DNA from: Amorphophallus konjac | Lineage: Eukaryota; Streptophyta; Magnoliopsida; Alismatales; Araceae | Direction of reading: 5' to 3' | Assembly (NCBI GenBank): GCA_022559845.1 | Contig: CM040126.1 | Coordinates: 227,856,641-227,920,640, forward strand | Length of the DNA: 64,000 nucleotides | Part shown: positions 53,882 to 64,000 of the stretch, one piece after another | Layout of the letters: the number at the start of each line of letters is the position of its first letter | Position numbering within the stretch: the first letter of the stretch is position 1 | Notes under the pieces: model-generated | The model's input: only the letters and a program-made list of their open reading frames with translations | What the model was told of the DNA's origin: nothing | Database searches by the model: none | Translations under genes and position numbers: made by a program

Positions 53882-54767
53882 TGATAAGTACAATATGAAG
53901 TGATCTAGAAGGGGAGGGGATGAATAGATCACTGTTTTCGTAGATTTAAAAAATTATTGCAGAGTATATTGCTAAACGGAGCTAACCTCGAGCTCTGACT
54001 ATCGTAAAAGATGCAGTGCAGTTAATAGCTCAAGCAAATAGAAGGCATACCACAATATTATCACGATCAATCACACAAGGGCTCAGAGGATTTTAAGGTG
54101 GTTCGGTCCTTCAGACCTACATCCACCCCACACTCAACCTGAGTGTGGCTTCACTAAAGGCTGGGCAACACAGCTTGCCAAACAACTGCTGATACACAGC
54201 TTCCCAGGAGAACAACCTCTCCTCTTCCTCCTACCCGGAGGGAACCTCTAGCGATCAGCAGTCACTAGAACCCAGAGACTCACGTCTCTCTTCCTCTTTA
54301 CCAAGAGGGAAACCCCACTAGTAGCAGCCCTGCTACTAGTGAACCAGAGGTCGAAGACCCCTCTTCCTCCCAACCCGGAGGGTACCTACAAGCAGCTCAC
54401 CTGCTGCTTGCAAACCGGAGATTGACTCTCCCTACTCCTGATCTCACAGGAGGACCCCGACCTCAGTCCAGAGGATCGGAAACACAAACAATAACAGTTG
54501 AAGAAAGATAAGAACAAGAAATAAAAAATACGAACGAAGGAAATCAAATGCCAGACAATGGAAACAATGTAGCTCAATATAGAGCAATAGACTTCGGATT
54601 TGATCCGCAAGTCAGAACAATTCTTCTGATCACTCTTCTGCTCTCTTTCTATTTCTCTCTGCTATTCTTTCTTCTTTCTTTTCTTTTTTCTGGATCGAAG
54701 GGCTCTCTGTTTCCCTGTTTTCTTCTATGCCTCTCTACTTCGATCACCTTCATCTGAGGACGAAGGA

Positions 54768-54780
54768 TTCTATTTATAGC
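54768..54780 (-). promoter_or_regulatory. C LTR TATA box
   Basis: The minus strand reads GCTATAAATAGA, a good plant TATA box, about 220 bp downstream of the motif array. The partner lies near 63864 in the other LTR. Confidence 0.65.
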
Positions 54781-54999
54781 ATCAACAGCAGATGGATAGG
54801 GCATGAAACGCGTGTGCCTCCCACGCTCGATCCACAAGTTTCCTGTCACGTGCCTTTATCAAATTGGTTCCTCTTGTCTCGGATCACGTGCAGCCCTGGA
54901 GTGTGGAATGTTCTTCCTCGGACCTGTAATGAGATTAAGTCCATTAATACGCTGCATGGCCATTAAAACCAAAAACTGCATGAGGTATAGTAACAATAA

Positions 55000-56045
55000 C
55001 ACGACGTGACTATTTCTCGAGATGACATAAGAACGACACGAGATACTCTGTAACAGATCAGATATACAGAGGATAATGACACGAGGTGAGGTTATAAGCA
55101 AGAGAGACACGAGGTTACGAATGCAAAAACAACACGAGGACAATACGGGCTTACGACAGAAACCGACATGAAGACTAAAGCGAGAGACCAACACGAGGAC
55201 AGAGTATAAGGAAACGACTCGAGGTGAAAACAACACGAAGTGAAGTTAGACACGAAGTAAAAAGCAACGACACGAAGTATAGTGGTGACAAACACACACT
55301 ACACAGAAAAACGACACGAAATAAAAATAATGCTAAGTGAAAACAGTAATCGACACGCGGTGAGAACAACACGAGGATAGTGAGAACAGCACGAGATGAA
55401 AGCAACACAGGCTGATAACGACACAAAGTCGAAACAGTAAATGACACGGGATAACACTGCACGAGGTAAAACGACACGAAGACTTAATAATAAAAACGAC
55501 ACGAGGTGGCAATAAAGGAGAACGACATGAAAACAACATGGACTGCAACCGAAACCGACACGAAGTCAAACAGTACAACACGAGGTGTTGTAACCAAGAC
55601 GAAGTGCCAATCAATCACGAAGACAGTATGCAAAGAAACGACTCGAAGTGAGATGAGAACAGAATGAAACAAAGAAGACGACACGGAGTGCATAAAACCA
55701 ACACGAAGACGTGGACTATAGTAACCGTCACGAAGTGTGGTTACTAAGCAGGAATCGACACGAGGTCTACAGAAAAACTACTCGAAGTTCATCAGAACTT
55801 TTAGAGCAGCTTCAGGAACACGACACGAAGTCATGAGAAGAGAAAAACAATCACGAAGTGAAACGAACACTTGAACTTAGACTGACTTAGAGACTCAGCG
55901 AAAGGACTCGAAGACAGGAATACAAAGGATGACATGGAAACAACACAGTAAACAAAGACTGCACGAGGTGAAAACGCGAAGCAAGAACTACATGATGTTT
56001 GAGGAAAAACAGCACGAAGACAGAACATGAACGAACACACGAAGT
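55000..56045 (-). repeat. ACACGA(G/A)G motif array in C LTR
   Basis: Some forty degenerate copies of ACACGAGGT / ACACGAAG(T/A) (plus-strand reading), spaced about 15-35 bp over 1 kb. The array fills the upstream part of the LTR, the same position as the TCGGTGCAT array in B. Confidence 0.8.
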
Positions 56046-56178
56046 GTTACCTCTTAGCAGTTATTTCATATAAAACCATGGATAACTCAAGTGCAAGATA
56101 TCTGATCAAAAATAACAAGAACAATTAACATAGTGTTGCTCATCATCAAAATACTTAGGGAAGACACACAATCCAACA

Positions 56179-57631
56179 ATCTCCCCCTTTTTGATGATGG
56201 CAACACTATATTAAGTATGAGAGATAAGTTCAAAAGAGATCAATTCAGGATATTTAATGCAGACAACTTAAAGCATACTTGCTTCCTTACTTCCCTTGAT
56301 GAAACCTGAACACTCCCCCTCACTCCCCCTGAACACAGCAACAGTTTACCAACAGTTTACCTCAGACTTGATAACTAACTCCCCCTCAACTCAATTCTCT
56401 CCCCCTTTGACATCATCAAAACTAGGGTCAAATCTGAAGATACAGAGAAGGGAAAATTGCTGACTATAGAGAGAAAACAGGACAGAGTAAGGCAGATAAA
56501 TGGAGACTATTGAGATGTTTAGTCAATTAAGAAAGCCATTAATTTTATGTGAGGATTTTTGAGGAACAGTTAGTCAGACTATGCAAAAACTGTGAATAAG
56601 GATTTGCTCCATACACAGAACCAGATTCTAAGCAAGTGAGGTACAAGATACCAGTTTGATCAAAATAAGTCTTTACTGAGAGAGTATTATGTAAGACAGC
56701 CAGAAGACAAAGACCTGTGGTATTGAGAACAAACAAATCAAAAGCTATACTTCAAGTGAGCAGGATCTTTAAAGATGGTCAAGATCAGAGGTAAGTCTGT
56801 CAAGTACACCTTTGACATTAGGGAGACACCTTGTTTAGAGGCAAGAATCCCCAGTTACTCGGTGGCAGGACCACATTACCCTTTCTGATAAGAAGACAGA
56901 GATAGTATTCTAGCTGGTGTTGACATTAAGGTGACACCTTTATCTGAGGCCAGACACCCCAGTTACTAACCAGATATGTACCATAGCTCTGTATGATCAA
57001 GACAACTATTAAGACCAGATGATTACTGCCATCTCATGACATGGGAAGCTTTCACTTCATTGATGAAAATCCCAGTTTCTCAATGAGCAGTTAACAAAGT
57101 TGATAACCCTTTTATGAATTTTGTTTTTATTTACCAGCTCTTAAAACCTTGTTAATGAAGCTTGAGTCCGTTTGAGAACAATACACCAGATCCAAGGTGA
57201 TTCAGACTAAAGCACAAAATACCTCATTTTGGACTCACCATTGACTAAGTAGGTATGCTGTACTGACTAGATCAGAAGACAGTTACAGTGTATGAAGATT
57301 AATCTTGAATTCAGATTTTGATCTCAGTGGGACTAACAGCTGAAATTCCAACAAGAAATTAGATGAACAGCCTTAAAGAGTAAAGCATCCAACATTTTCT
57401 TTTATACACCTAATCAACCTGATTCTCTTATGATGTCAGCAAAATGTCGTTCGGAGTATGTTCAAATTAGGTCAAAGATCAAGACATCTATTATAAATCA
57501 TCTCCCCCTGAGACCTTGACCCCAATACAGACTTAGCCAAGACAACCCTCAACGCACTTCAAAAAGAACACCATGATGAATATGATAAGCATAATAACAC
57601 ATGACATGGTATTCAGAAATCAAATTTTCAA
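56179..57631 (-). other. C non-coding 3' region with multiple PPTs and three conserved units
   Basis: The PPT next to the LTR reads AAAAAGGGGGAGAT (56179-56192). Further GGGGGAG runs lie near 56315, 56325, 56382 and 56400, and another near 57502. Three units with GAG(T/A)AACTGGGG cores lie at 56805-56860, 56917-56974 and 57055-57081, matching B in order and spacing. No envelope-like ORF is present. Confidence 0.72.
56805..57089 (-). repeat. Three conserved ~110-nt-spaced units of element C
   Basis: Minus-strand unit starts are at 57081 (GAGAAACTGGG), about 56969 (TAGTAACTGGGG) and 56860 (GAGTAACTGGGG). The last two continue with GCCTC, AAGGTGTC and CCTTAATGTCAA-like blocks. Spacings of 112 and 109 nt compare with 114 and 108 nt in B. 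Confidence 0.65.
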
Positions 57632-60600
57632 TCATGAAATTCTGTAAATACCTAGTTCTCTGCGCATAGTGCTAAATTTTTCAGTATCCAGTGGCTTAGT
57701 AAAGATATCTGCAATTTGTGAGTTAGTGCCAACATGGATCAACTCAAAAGTCTTCCTTGCTACTTCATCTCGAATAAAATGATGCCTGATTTCAATGTGT
57801 TTAGTTCGAGAATGAAGTACAGGATTCTTTGCAATGTTTATTGCACTAGTATTGTCACAAAAGATAGAAGTACAACCTAGCTCAACCGAGTAATCCAGAA
57901 GCTGGTGTTTTATCCATATAACCTGTGTGCCACAGCTCCCTGCTGCCACATATTCAGCTTCAGCAGTAGAGAGAGCCACAGAGTGTTGCTTCTTGGATCC
58001 CCAAGAGACTAAGCACCCTCCTAGAAATTCGCAGTGACCACTAGTGCTCTTCCTGTCCAATTTACATCCTGCATAATCTGCATCAGTGTATGCAATGAGA
58101 TCTAAGTTACATGATGCAGGATACCAGAGACCTAGATCATGAGTGGCAGATAAGTATCTAAAGATTCTCTTTACAGCTGCCAGATGCAATTCAGTAGGTC
58201 TAGCCTGGTATCTGGCACACATCCCTACACTAAATTGAATGTCGGGCCTGGATGCAGTTAAGTAGAGGAGTGAACCGATCATACCTCTATATAGTTTAGC
58301 ATCCACCTCTTTACCTTTTTCGTCTGAATCCAGTGAGGAGCTGGTACTCATGGGTGTTGAGATTGTCTTGAGGTTGGTCATTCCAAACCTTTTCAGCATC
58401 TCCAGAGTATACTTGGTTTGATTTATGAAACAACCATCCTCCATTTGTTTGACCTGCAGCCCAAGAAAATATTTTAGTTCGCCAACTAGACTCATTTCAA
58501 ATTCTTGGGACATAGACTCAGAAAAGTCTTTACATAATTTTGAGTTGTTAGATCCGAAAATGATATCATCAACATATACCTGGACCACAATTAACTCCTT
58601 TCCGAGACTTTTGGTGAAGAGGGTTTGGTCAACCTTACCTCGAGTGTAGCCCTTGCTCACAAGGAACTCAGAAAGTCTCTCATACCAGGCTCGAGGAGCC
58701 TGCTTCAATCCATAGAGGGCTTTATTCAACCTAAAAACCATGTTAGGCTGAACAGAGAAATTAAACCCAGGAGGTTGTTCAACATATACCTCTTCCTTCA
58801 ATAACCCATTTAAGAATGCGCTTTTGACATCCATTTGCTGAAGCCGAATTTTTCTAGAGCATGCAAATGCAAACAGAATTCTTATAGCTTCCATCCTAGC
58901 TACTGGTGCATAGGATTCATCAAAATCCACACCAAATTCCTGACTGTAGCCTTGAGCTACAAGTCTTGCTTTGTTTCTAGAGATAGCACCATTTTCATCA
59001 ATCTTATTTTTGAAAACCCATTTAGTGCCAATGACATGAGTGTTTTCAGGTCTAGGAACTAGTTTCCATACATTATTTTTCTCAAATTGATTTAATTCCT
59101 CACCCATGGAGGATACCCAAGAATCATGCTTTAAAGCCTCTTCCACAGTCTTGGGTTCTACCTGAGATGTCAAAGCAGCTAAGTCCTGTTCTTGGACAGT
59201 TCTAAAGTGAGACCTTGTCCTAGTGGGATCATGCAAATTACCTATGACATTTTCACTAGGATGATCTTTGTGAAATATTACCTCACCTGAGGGTTCACCT
59301 ACCTCAGTTGCTCCTTCTTGTTGTAAGTTTTCTGGTTGAGCAGTTTGCTGCATCTCTCCTACTTCAATTTTCTCCAAGAAATCTCCCTCATCAGGTGACT
59401 CCCTGTCATCATTTGTCCTTTTGTCAGATAGAACATTCTCATCAAACACCACATGAGGTGTTTCTTCAACAGTTTGCTCATCTTTATTGAAGACTCTGTA
59501 AGCCCTAGAGGTTTCTGAATATCCGAGAAAAATTCCAGGAGAGCTTCTTGCTTCAAACTTATCCAAACCATTCTTACCATTATTGTGGATGAAGCATTTG
59601 GAACCAAAAATTTTAAAGTAAGAAATGTTTGGCAGCTTACCCTTGAGGAGTTCATAAGGAGTTTTCTTATGAGTAGGTCTTACCAAGGCTCGATTTAAAA
59701 TGTAGCATGCTGTATTTGCAGCTTCTGCCCAAAATCTCCTTGGAAGTCCACTCTCAATTAGCATAGTCCTGGCCATTTCAATTATTGACCTGTTTCTTCT
59801 CTCAACAATTCCATTCTGCTCCGGTGTCCTGGGAGAAGAAAATCTGTGAGTCACTCCCTCTCTTGAGCAAAATTCAGAGAATGAAGAGTTTTCAAACTCT
59901 CCTCCATGGTCAGACTGAATTGTAATAATATTATGTTCACCTTGCAGTTTGATTTTATTAAAAAGTTCTTCAAAGTGAGCAAAAGCATCATTTTTATTTG
60001 CTAAACAGAACAACCAAGAAAATCTAGTGAAGTCATCAACTATGACTAGACCATATCTCTTACCTGACAGGCTTTGTATTCGAGTAGGACCAAAGAGATC
60101 CATGTGCAAGTGCTGTAGTGGTTTAGATGAGAGACCCTCAGTTCTCAACTTAAAAACTGCACGAGTCTGTTTACCTTGAGCACAAGCATCACAGAGCTTG
60201 GACCCTAACTGGAATTTTATTTTGGGCAAACCTCTGACTAGGTTATAATTAGACAGTTTATTTAAAGTAGACACACTAGCGTGGCCTAGGCGCCTATGCC
60301 AGTCAAAAGCAACCTGTTCAGAATTAGCAGACAGACACAAGTTTGTTTCAGAATTATCATCAAGATCAACGATGTACACATTATTTACTCTATGACCTTT
60401 GAACATGATGTTATCAGAATTCAGCTCAAAAACAGTGCACGAGTTGTGGTCAAAGAGTACCTTGTGTCCTTTGTCACAAAGTTGACTTATACTTACCAAG
60501 TTGTGCTGAAGTCCTTCTACAAGATACACATCTTCAATGGAGTTAGTGGAGGACTTACCAACCGTGCCAATTCCAATTATTCTTCCTCTGTTATTTCCTC

Positions 60601-60727
60601 CGAATTTGACCAAGCCCCCAGACTTCATTTTTAGTTTGCTGAATTTGGACCGGTCTCCTGTCATGTGCCTGCTACAGCCGCTGTCAAGATACCACTTGTT
60701 ATGCTCAGCTGCCAGGCTGACCTGCAA
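57632..60727 (-). CDS. C pol polyprotein: protease, integrase, RT, RNase H
   Basis: About 1030 codons, uninterrupted. Protease [14 protein letters not shown] (residues 12-25), GAG-pre-integrase with WHRRLGH (about 144), integrase core with [25 protein letters not shown] and [12 protein letters not shown] (about 207-310), RT with [28 protein letters not shown] and the YVDD active site (about 717), and RNase H with YTDADYAGC and ALSTAEAEY. This integrase-before-RT order is diagnostic for Copia. There is no ATG at the start: the frame opens at TTG in TTTTTGCAGGT, 4 nt after the gag stop and in another frame than gag. Expression by splicing or frameshifting is therefore likely. Length and motifs look complete. 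Confidence 0.93.
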   Translation of the reverse strand: MQVSLAAEHNKWYLDSGCSRHMTGDRSKFSKLKMKSGGLVKFGGNNRGRIIGIGTVGKSSTNSIEDVYLVEGLQHNLVSISQLCDKGHKVLFDHNSCTVFELNSDNIMFKGHRVNNVYIVDLDDNSETNLCLSANSEQVAFDWHRRLGHASVSTLNKLSNYNLVRGLPKIKFQLGSKLCDACAQGKQTRAVFKLRTEGLSSKPLQHLHMDLFGPTRIQSLSGKRYGLVIVDDFTRFSWLFCLANKNDAFAHFEELFNKIKLQGEHNIITIQSDHGGEFENSSFSEFCSREGVTHRFSSPRTPEQNGIVERRNRSIIEMARTMLIESGLPRRFWAEAANTACYILNRALVRPTHKKTPYELLKGKLPNISYFKIFGSKCFIHNNGKNGLDKFEARSSPGIFLGYSETSRAYRVFNKDEQTVEETPHVVFDENVLSDKRTNDDRESPDEGDFLEKIEVGEMQQTAQPENLQQEGATEVGEPSGEVIFHKDHPSENVIGNLHDPTRTRSHFRTVQEQDLAALTSQVEPKTVEEALKHDSWVSSMGEELNQFEKNNVWKLVPRPENTHVIGTKWVFKNKIDENGAISRNKARLVAQGYSQEFGVDFDESYAPVARMEAIRILFAFACSRKIRLQQMDVKSAFLNGLLKEEVYVEQPPGFNFSVQPNMVFRLNKALYGLKQAPRAWYERLSEFLVSKGYTRGKVDQTLFTKSLGKELIVVQVYVDDIIFGSNNSKLCKDFSESMSQEFEMSLVGELKYFLGLQVKQMEDGCFINQTKYTLEMLKRFGMTNLKTISTPMSTSSSLDSDEKGKEVDAKLYRGMIGSLLYLTASRPDIQFSVGMCARYQARPTELHLAAVKRIFRYLSATHDLGLWYPASCNLDLIAYTDADYAGCKLDRKSTSGHCEFLGGCLVSWGSKKQHSVALSTAEAEYVAAGSCGTQVIWIKHQLLDYSVELGCTSIFCDNTSAINIAKNPVLHSRTKHIEIRHHFIRDEVARKTFELIHVGTNSQIADIFTKPLDTEKFSTMRRELGIYRIS

Positions 60728-60745
60728 AAATTCAGACAGAGTAAT
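60720..60745 (-). promoter_or_regulatory. C gag-pol junction with acceptor-like TTTTTGCAG/GT
   Basis: On the minus strand the gag stop TGA is followed at once by ATTTTTGCAGGTCAG. Element B has TAA, then TCAAATTTTTGCAGGTG. The shared pyrimidine run plus GCAG/GT resembles a 3' splice site placed exactly where pol must begin. Confidence 0.5.
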
Positions 60746-62945
60746 GTGGGACCCAATTCAAATTGGGTCCAAAACCAGTTTTCAGATTATGCAGAAAGCA
60801 CTTGGGAATCCACATTTGTTTTATAGTTCTCTTCAGTGGATTTATGTGGGTTGATTCTTCCCTTTTGTTATTTCTTGGTGGGTGTTGAATAAGCTTATTC
60901 CTATTTGAACTATGCTGTTTCTGAACAAAGACATTGTTGGTTGGCCTCTTAGAAGATGTGCGTGTGTGTTGAGCATAATTCATGTAAGCATTTTTACTCC
61001 AATAAAATTTGTGCTGAAACTGGTGATCGTTGCCATGCTCTACTTGATAATTAGCATGATGAGTTTTCTTAACAAAACTTTTCGCTCTTTTTGTGGCCTC
61101 TATAGGACTGGTCCTGTGAGGACCTTTGTTCCACGCCTGCTGTACATGAGCAGTGCTTGTCTCAGGATTTCCTGACTTAGACTGCTGACCAGTGGAGTGA
61201 ATGAATTTACTGGTCGATGACTTCATTGTAGAGACAGATTTGGAACTGGATGGTGTTTCCAGTTTCTCTTTGCCTTTGGCGGGGCAGAACGTGATAGTCT
61301 TAAGTTCAAAGGGTTTTTTACTAGTAGGATTGTATCCTAATCCCTCCCTATTGAAGTTTACCCTCGACCCCAGAAGGACATTCAGGTTGTTTCTCCCCTC
61401 TGTAAACTTTTCAAGCACTTTTTCTTTGTCCTCAATCTCCTTCTGAAATTCATTGCATTGGTCCTGGAGTTCCTGATTAACTGTTCTAACTGCCTCATAT
61501 TTTTCAGCCATCAGTCTAATCTCTCCTTTAGACTCTTCAGCTTTACACTTCAGCTCATCTATTCTAGCTAGACTCTCTTCTCTTTCCATTCTCAACCTCT
61601 CAATCTCACCTTTAACCTGATCTAGCTCAATGGCCATCTCCTTGGTTTTCATGCTATCAGTGACAATAGAAGAGTGTTCTTCAGACAGAGAATGAAACTT
61701 ACGTCTAAGCATTCTGTGCTCCTTGTTTAAACAATTATATTTACTTAACAGGTCGCCATAGGCGTCCTCCCAATCATCCAAAGTAAAATTCTCAAATAAA
61801 TTTGTTACCTCTTTCTCATGGTCGGCCATGAGGCAGGTCTTCTCTTCATTTTCACTGGACGAAGTGGCTTCTGGGTCCTCCTCCTCATCGCTCCATGTGC
61901 ACAGCATGGCCTTCTTCTTCTTGTGCACCACATTCTTCTGGTGTCCTGGAGCCTTAGCTTGTAGCTCTGGACATTCACTTTTCATGTGACCGGATTTCTG
62001 ACAATGATAGCAAGTGATCTTCTTAGCAGACCGGTTCTTCTCAAATCTTCGTTCAGGAGACTTCATTGCAGCATTAAATTTCTTCCTCCTGTAGAATTTT
62101 CCTTTTGTTCTTAGGAACTTTCTGAACTGCCTGGTGAGCATAGCTCGCTCGTCCTTGTCCAAGTCTGAGAGTCCATCAGACCCTTCGCTGCTATCATCAC
62201 TGCTGCTGCTGCTGCTGTTGTTGCTCTTCTTAGTATGTCGTGAAACCTTCAGAGCAACATTCTTTCCCTTTCTGTCATGCCCATCGTTTCCTCGTTTGAA
62301 ATTCATTTCATGGGTCATGAGAGAACCAATCAGCTGGGTTACTGTCATGATGGATAAATCTCTTGATTCCTCTATTACAGTCACCTTGGTATCCCAGACG
62401 GGAGTTAGAGACCTAAGGATCTTCCTGACTATGTCTTCTTGTTGAATATCCTTTCCAAGGCCTTTCAGACTGTTGATGATCACAGATAATCTGGCATACA
62501 TTTCTGTGATCGGCTCCTCTGGCTTCATCTTAAATAACTCATATTGAGTTGTAAGTATGTTGATCTTGGTAGCCTTCACCTGAGATGTGCCCTCATGAAT
62601 TAACTGCAAATCATCCCACATGTTCTTTGCAGTCTTGCACGCTGAGATCCTTGAATATTCTTCCGGATGGACGGCGCACTGTATGATGTTAAGAGCTGTC
62701 CAATTCAGTGCGGAGAGTTTGACCTGATCTTCTGTCCACATATCTTCATTCGGTGGAAGGGTGTATGGACCATCTGTAATGACTTTCCATAGCTTGTTGC
62801 TTTGGGCCCTGATAAAGACTTCCATCCTGTTCTTCCAGAAGAAGTAATTATTACCATCAAAGAAAGGGGGGCGGGTGATAGACTGCCCATCAGCTATGAA
62901 ACTGCGAGGACCATTGGATCCGTTTCCCTGGCCGTTGGACCACAT
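60732..62945 (-). CDS. C gag polyprotein
   Basis: 737 residues from the ATG at 62943-62945 (MWSNGQGNG). The frame extends upstream only through the PBS without another ATG. N-terminal Copia-type gag domain ([26 protein letters not shown], about residues 28-60, then UBN2-like sequence to about 215), Ser/Asp-rich stretch (about 245-265), one CCHC knuckle [14 protein letters not shown] (about 313-326), acidic segment, a long coiled coil (about 385-520), and a basic Ser/Thr/Lys-rich C-terminal part ending [10 protein letters not shown]. It would form the particle and bind RNA. B gag shares both ends, but B's C-terminus carries six knuckles where C has none. Confidence 0.9.
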   Translation of the reverse strand: MWSNGQGNGSNGPRSFIADGQSITRPPFFDGNNYFFWKNRMEVFIRAQSNKLWKVITDGPYTLPPNEDMWTEDQVKLSALNWTALNIIQCAVHPEEYSRISACKTAKNMWDDLQLIHEGTSQVKATKINILTTQYELFKMKPEEPITEMYARLSVIINSLKGLGKDIQQEDIVRKILRSLTPVWDTKVTVIEESRDLSIMTVTQLIGSLMTHEMNFKRGNDGHDRKGKNVALKVSRHTKKSNNSSSSSSDDSSEGSDGLSDLDKDERAMLTRQFRKFLRTKGKFYRRKKFNAAMKSPERRFEKNRSAKKITCYHCQKSGHMKSECPELQAKAPGHQKNVVHKKKKAMLCTWSDEEEDPEATSSSENEEKTCLMADHEKEVTNLFENFTLDDWEDAYGDLLSKYNCLNKEHRMLRRKFHSLSEEHSSIVTDSMKTKEMAIELDQVKGEIERLRMEREESLARIDELKCKAEESKGEIRLMAEKYEAVRTVNQELQDQCNEFQKEIEDKEKVLEKFTEGRNNLNVLLGSRVNFNREGLGYNPTSKKPFELKTITFCPAKGKEKLETPSSSKSVSTMKSSTSKFIHSTGQQSKSGNPETSTAHVQQAWNKGPHRTSPIEATKRAKSFVKKTHHANYQVEHGNDHQFQHKFYWSKNAYMNYAQHTRTSSKRPTNNVFVQKQHSSNRNKLIQHPPRNNKREESTHINPLKRTIKQMWIPKCFLHNLKTGFGPNLNWVPHYSV

Positions 62946-62956
62946 TCTGGGAAAAA

Positions 62957-62972
62957 CCTGCTCTGATACCAA
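62957..62972 (-). promoter_or_regulatory. C primer-binding site (tRNA-iMet)
   Basis: The minus strand reads TTGGTATCAGAGCAGG, 1 nt after the LTR end. The gag ATG follows only about 12 nt downstream, a very short leader after the PBS. Confidence 0.9.
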
Positions 62973-62973
62973 C

Positions 62974-64000
62974 TGATAAGTACAATATGAAGTGATCTAG
63001 AAGGGGAGGGGATGAATAGATCACTATTTTCGTAGATTTAAAAAATTATTGCAGAGTATATTGCTAAACGGAGCTAACCTCGAGCTCTGACTATCGTAAA
63101 AGATGCAGTGCAGTTAATAGCTCAAGCAAATAGAAGGCATACCACAATATTATCACGATCAATCACACAAGGGCTCAGAGGATTTTAAGGTGGTTCGGTC
63201 CTTCAGACCTACATCCACCCCACACTCAACCTGAGTGTGGCTTCACTAAAGGCTGGGCAACACAGCTTGCCAAACAACTGCTGATACACAGCTTCCCAGG
63301 AGAACAACCTCTCCTCTTCCTCCTACCCGGAGGGAACCTCTAGCGATCAGCAGTCACTAGAACCCAGAGACTCACGTCTCTCTTCCTCTTTACCAAGAGG
63401 GAAACCCCACTAGTAGCAGCCCTGCTACTAGTGAACCAGAGGTCGAAGACCCCTCTTCCTCCCAACCCGGAGGGTACCTACAAGCAGCTCACCTGCTGCT
63501 TGCAAACCGGAGATTGACTCTCCCTACTCCTGATCTCACAGGAGGACCCCGACCTCAGTCCAGAGGATCGGAAACACAAACAATAACAGTTGAAGAAAGA
63601 TAAGAACAAGAAATAAAAAATACGAACGAAGGAAATCAAATGCCAGACAATGGAAACAATGTAGCTCAATATAGAGCAATAGACTTCGGATTTGATCCGC
63701 AAGTCAGAACAATTCTTCTGATCACTCTTCTGCTCTCTTTCTATTTCTCTCTGCTATTCTTTCTTCTTTCTTTTCTTTTTTTCTGGATCGAAGGGCTCTC
63801 TGTTTCCCTGTTTTCTTCTATGCCTCTCTACTTCGATCACCTTCATCTGAGGACGAAGGATTCTATTTATAGCATCAACAGCAGATGGATAGGGCATGAA
63901 ACGCGTGTGCCTCCCACGCTCGATCCACAAGTTTCCTGTCACGTGCCTTTATCAAATTGGTTCCTCTTGTCTCGGATCACGTGCAGCCCTGGAGTGTGGA
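62974..64000 (-). repeat. C 5' LTR, partial (1027 bp visible)
   Basis: Same sequence as 53882-54908 with about two differences. The promoter-proximal TATA box lies near 63864-63873. The motif array and LTR start are beyond the window. Confidence 0.92.

Larger units (their letters stand above)
53882..56178 (-). repeat. C 3' LTR (2297 bp)
   Basis: On the minus strand it starts TGTTGGATTGTGTG after the PPT and ends ...TTGTACTTATCA. It carries an array of CTTCGTGT/CCTCGTGT motifs (55000-56045), a TATA box near 54775 and a leader with short repeated ACCNGGAGGG-type blocks (54230-54460). Frames across the array are artefacts of its periodicity. Confidence 0.9.
53882..64000 (-). mobile_element. C: SIRE/Maximus-type Copia element with intact gag and pol
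   Basis: Minus-strand Copia element: 3' LTR 53882-56178, PPT, non-coding 3' region, pol 57632-60727, gag 60732-62945, PBS, and 5' LTR from 62974 running off the window. Both ORFs are open over their whole length. Over the visible 1027 bp the two LTRs differ at only about two positions by eye (53932 vs its partner, and one T in a T-run near 54687). It is the youngest element here and a candidate for recent or present activity. It interrupts the G 3' LTR. Its second flank is not visible. Confidence 0.92.

Noticed and set aside
55000..55700. Hydrophobic Ser/Val/Arg-rich minus-strand ORFs in the C LTR
   Set aside because: Generated by the periodic ACACGAGG array; frames overlap each other.

Overview
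The window looks like repeat-rich nuclear DNA of a land plant, most likely an angiosperm. Nearly every base belongs to LTR retrotransposons of plant lineages: Tekay/Del-type and CRM/Galadriel-type chromoviruses, a Tat/Athila-like gag scrap, and SIRE/Maximus-type Copia elements. All primer sites match the initiator-Met tRNA 3' end. I see no convincing host gene, tRNA, rRNA or CRISPR array. The species cannot be named from this sequence. Lineage names rest on motifs read by eye. | Layout. 1-5561: Tekay element A1 (minus strand, runs off the left edge), inserted in the gag of a SIRE-like Copia element B (plus). 5562-13057: B, with a broken gag, no pol, a long non-coding 3' region, and an LTR with a PPT on its left and a PBS on its right. 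13058-13725: short unassigned DNA with one unrecognised broken ORF on the minus strand. 13726-16020: D, the 3' end of another minus-strand SIRE-like element. 16021-39073: Tekay element A2 (plus), 5'-truncated and full of nonsense mutations. Its protease region is split by a 3.7 kb TG...CA insertion with TSD GTCAT, probably a solo LTR. Its 3' LTR is split by E, an LTR-internal-LTR-internal-LTR array with a single TSD (GTGTA). 39074-39360: a minus-strand Tat-like gag scrap that hosts its neighbours. 39361-53881: element G, a gag-only chromovirus deletion derivative. Its 5' LTR is split by F, a complete 9.5 kb chromovirus (TSD GGGGA, two equal 2115 bp LTRs). Its 3' LTR is cut by C. 53882-64000: C, a minus-strand SIRE/Maximus element with open gag and pol and LTRs that are almost identical over the visible 1 kb. 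| How the parts relate. F is the coding-complete type of a family whose members G (gag kept, pol lost) and E (gag and RT lost) share its PPT flank, PBS and domain remnants. F-like elements are therefore the natural suppliers of proteins for G and E. E is the most unusual object. Its long ORF starts with a protease-like domain that has lost the catalytic DSG, continues into an unrecognised region with five GCPGPP-type repeats, and ends in integrase GPY/F and chromodomain remnants. | A second theme is that six LTR families here (A1, A2, B, C, D and the 17-21 kb insertion) each carry a family-specific array of short, often palindromic GC-rich motifs. A GC-rich module is shared between a Copia LTR and the unrelated 17-21 kb insertion. 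B and C share three conserved non-coding units about 110 nt apart upstream of the 3' LTR. | Insertion order read from nesting: Tat-like gag first; then A2 and G; then E and the solo LTR in A2, and F and C in G. C and F are the youngest by LTR identity.
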